From NCBI GenBank assembly GCA_947175005.1, contig CAMWLD010000184.1, forward strand, positions 1-5,239: 5,239 nt of DNA. Reading direction: 5' to 3'. The notes under the pieces were generated by a model, which was given only the letters and a program-made list of their open reading frames with translations, was not told the origin of the DNA and did not search any database. Positions 4,220 through 5,239 of the stretch are shown piece by piece (positions within the stretch are counted from its first letter, which is position 1; every line of letters starts with the position of its first letter). Source of the stretch: an uncultured Ruminococcus sp. Lineage in GTDB: Bacteria > Bacillota > Clostridia > Oscillospirales > Ruminococcaceae. The translations under genes were made by a program, and so were the position numbers.

Positions 4220-5239
4220 ATGAGTGATACAATATACGATATAAATGTCATGCGCAATATTATTTTGGAAAGTCAGCACTTGCTGAAGAAAAGTTCCGAC
4301 AGTATAGAGAATATTGTATCGGATATTTGCGGATTGCAGTATGACCCGAATCCTACTATACATCTGAACCAATATATGATGCTTTGGAACAGAAAAAAAG
4401 ATTTTAAAGCGGAACATCTGGATATTGCAGCATATAAGGAATTTAAGGTCATCGAAACATGGACATTTAAAAGAAATATGTTTTTTGTACCGAGAGATGA
4501 ATATTCATTATATAAAAAAGCGACGAAAGGTATTGTGAGGTGGGGCAGTTCCGATGAAAGCTGGCTTATATCGGGAGACAGTCCCGAGGTTCGGGCTGCG
4601 GAAAGAAAACTGAAAGAAAGCTTATCGGAGTTCGGGGGATTGACCGCTAATAAGATTTGGGAAAATTTGGAGATGTCTTATGAATGGGATAAATACAGGA
4701 GAGAGCATGACCAAAGCTATAATTTGCCTATATTCCGCGCTTTTTACAGAATGTGCCGCAGGGGAGACCTTTTGACTTGCGGCAGAAATCCCGGGACTTT
4801 CAGAGAACCTGTTTATATTTTAAAAGAAAAGCTAGGCTTTTCCGATTGGACCGATGACCCCATTGATGAAAAGCAAGCCGTAAAATGTATAATTGAAAAA
4901 CTGACAGCTTCATTGGGAGTGACCGATCCTGTTCATGTTTCTCATTTATCCGGATACAGAACCGCCGATATAATACCTGTTTTTGAAGAGCTCGAGTCCG
5001 AAAATAAGATACTGCGGCTTCCGTATAAGATCGGACGTAAAAATTATTATATCCATTCTTCCAAAACGCACCTCCTGAACGCTAAAGAAGCCGAGGACAG
5101 CGGTGAAGTTCGTCTTATATCGCCAATGGATACAATTGTTAGAGACAAGACCTGGCTTAAAACATTTTTTGATTATACATTTTCTTTTGAGTATTTCAAG
5201 AAAAAAGGAATGAAATGGCCTCTTTCAATTCTTGTTGGG
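4220..5239 (+). CDS. Winged-helix DNA glycosylase-like protein of the AlkZ/YcaQ superfamily, 3' end cut by the window
   Basis: The frame is open for 340 codons from ATG 4220 to the last base with no stop, so the C-terminus is missing; family members are usually about 360-410 residues. Family marks, from my knowledge of the AlkZ-like (HTH_42, DUF1006) group, are: LQYDPNPTIHLNQYMMLWNR (39-58), matching the catalytic QxQ/QxD segment; FVPRDEY (89-95); the winged-helix phrase GGLTANKIWENL (139-150); and LISPMDTIVRD (299-309) followed by KTFFDYTFSFEYF (314-326), close to the YcaQ phrase LxSPFDPLxxDR...LFGFDYxxExY. Q40 and D42 would be the catalytic pair, as in the QVD of E. coli YcaQ rather than the QxQ of Streptomyces AlkZ. 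Characterised members cut the N-glycosidic bond of bulky N7-alkylpurines and unhook interstrand crosslinks. Activity on any given lesion is inferred. It is cytoplasmic, with no signal or membrane segment. Confidence 0.85.
   Translation, partial: MSDTIYDINVMRNIILESQHLLKKSSDSIENIVSDICGLQYDPNPTIHLNQYMMLWNRKKDFKAEHLDIAAYKEFKVIETWTFKRNMFFVPRDEYSLYKKATKGIVRWGSSDESWLISGDSPEVRAAERKLKESLSEFGGLTANKIWENLEMSYEWDKYRREHDQSYNLPIFRAFYRMCRRGDLLTCGRNPGTFREPVYILKEKLGFSDWTDDPIDEKQAVKCIIEKLTASLGVTDPVHVSHLSGYRTADIIPVFEELESENKILRLPYKIGRKNYYIHSSKTHLLNAKEAEDSGEVRLISPMDTIVRDKTWLKTFFDYTFSFEYFKKKGMKWPLSILVG

Overview
The window looks like accessory chromosome of a low-to-moderate GC Bacillota, most likely a gut-type Clostridia (Oscillospirales/Ruminococcus-like). 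The grounds are near-consensus sigma-A promoters with 17-bp spacers, purine-rich Shine-Dalgarno sites, and a YunG-like domain, which is a Bacillota-associated family. The genus is inference. There is no rRNA, tRNA, CRISPR array, transposase or phage gene.

Layout. Bases 1-207 are a regulatory region: a perfect TTGACA-N17-TATAAT promoter with a cluster of inverted half-sites just downstream of the expected transcription start. Three codirectional genes follow on the + strand: an alanine-rich multi-pass membrane protein (208-1437), a small HEAT-like helical-repeat protein (1510-2166), and a YunG-like domain fused to pentapeptide repeats (2253-3314). The gaps are 72 and 86 bases and show no convincing terminator, so partial co-transcription is possible. 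A radical SAM enzyme (3317-4063, - strand) converges on the third gene with a 2-base gap. It has its own strong promoter at 4135-4163 in a 156-base divergent intergenic region. On the other side of that region, a winged-helix DNA glycosylase of the AlkZ/YcaQ superfamily starts at 4220 on the + strand and runs off the right edge.

How the genes fit together is not clear from sequence. No complete known pathway is present: the radical SAM protein has no visible RiPP precursor, the glycosylase is a stand-alone repair-type gene, and the first three genes have no assigned pathway. The most unusual items are the fusion of a YunG-like domain (putative Cys-His-Asp triad) to a pentapeptide-repeat domain, and an exact 17-bp motif shared by the upstream regions of the membrane protein and radical SAM genes, in the same orientation relative to each gene. 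I do not see proof of a new system. These two are the strongest leads.
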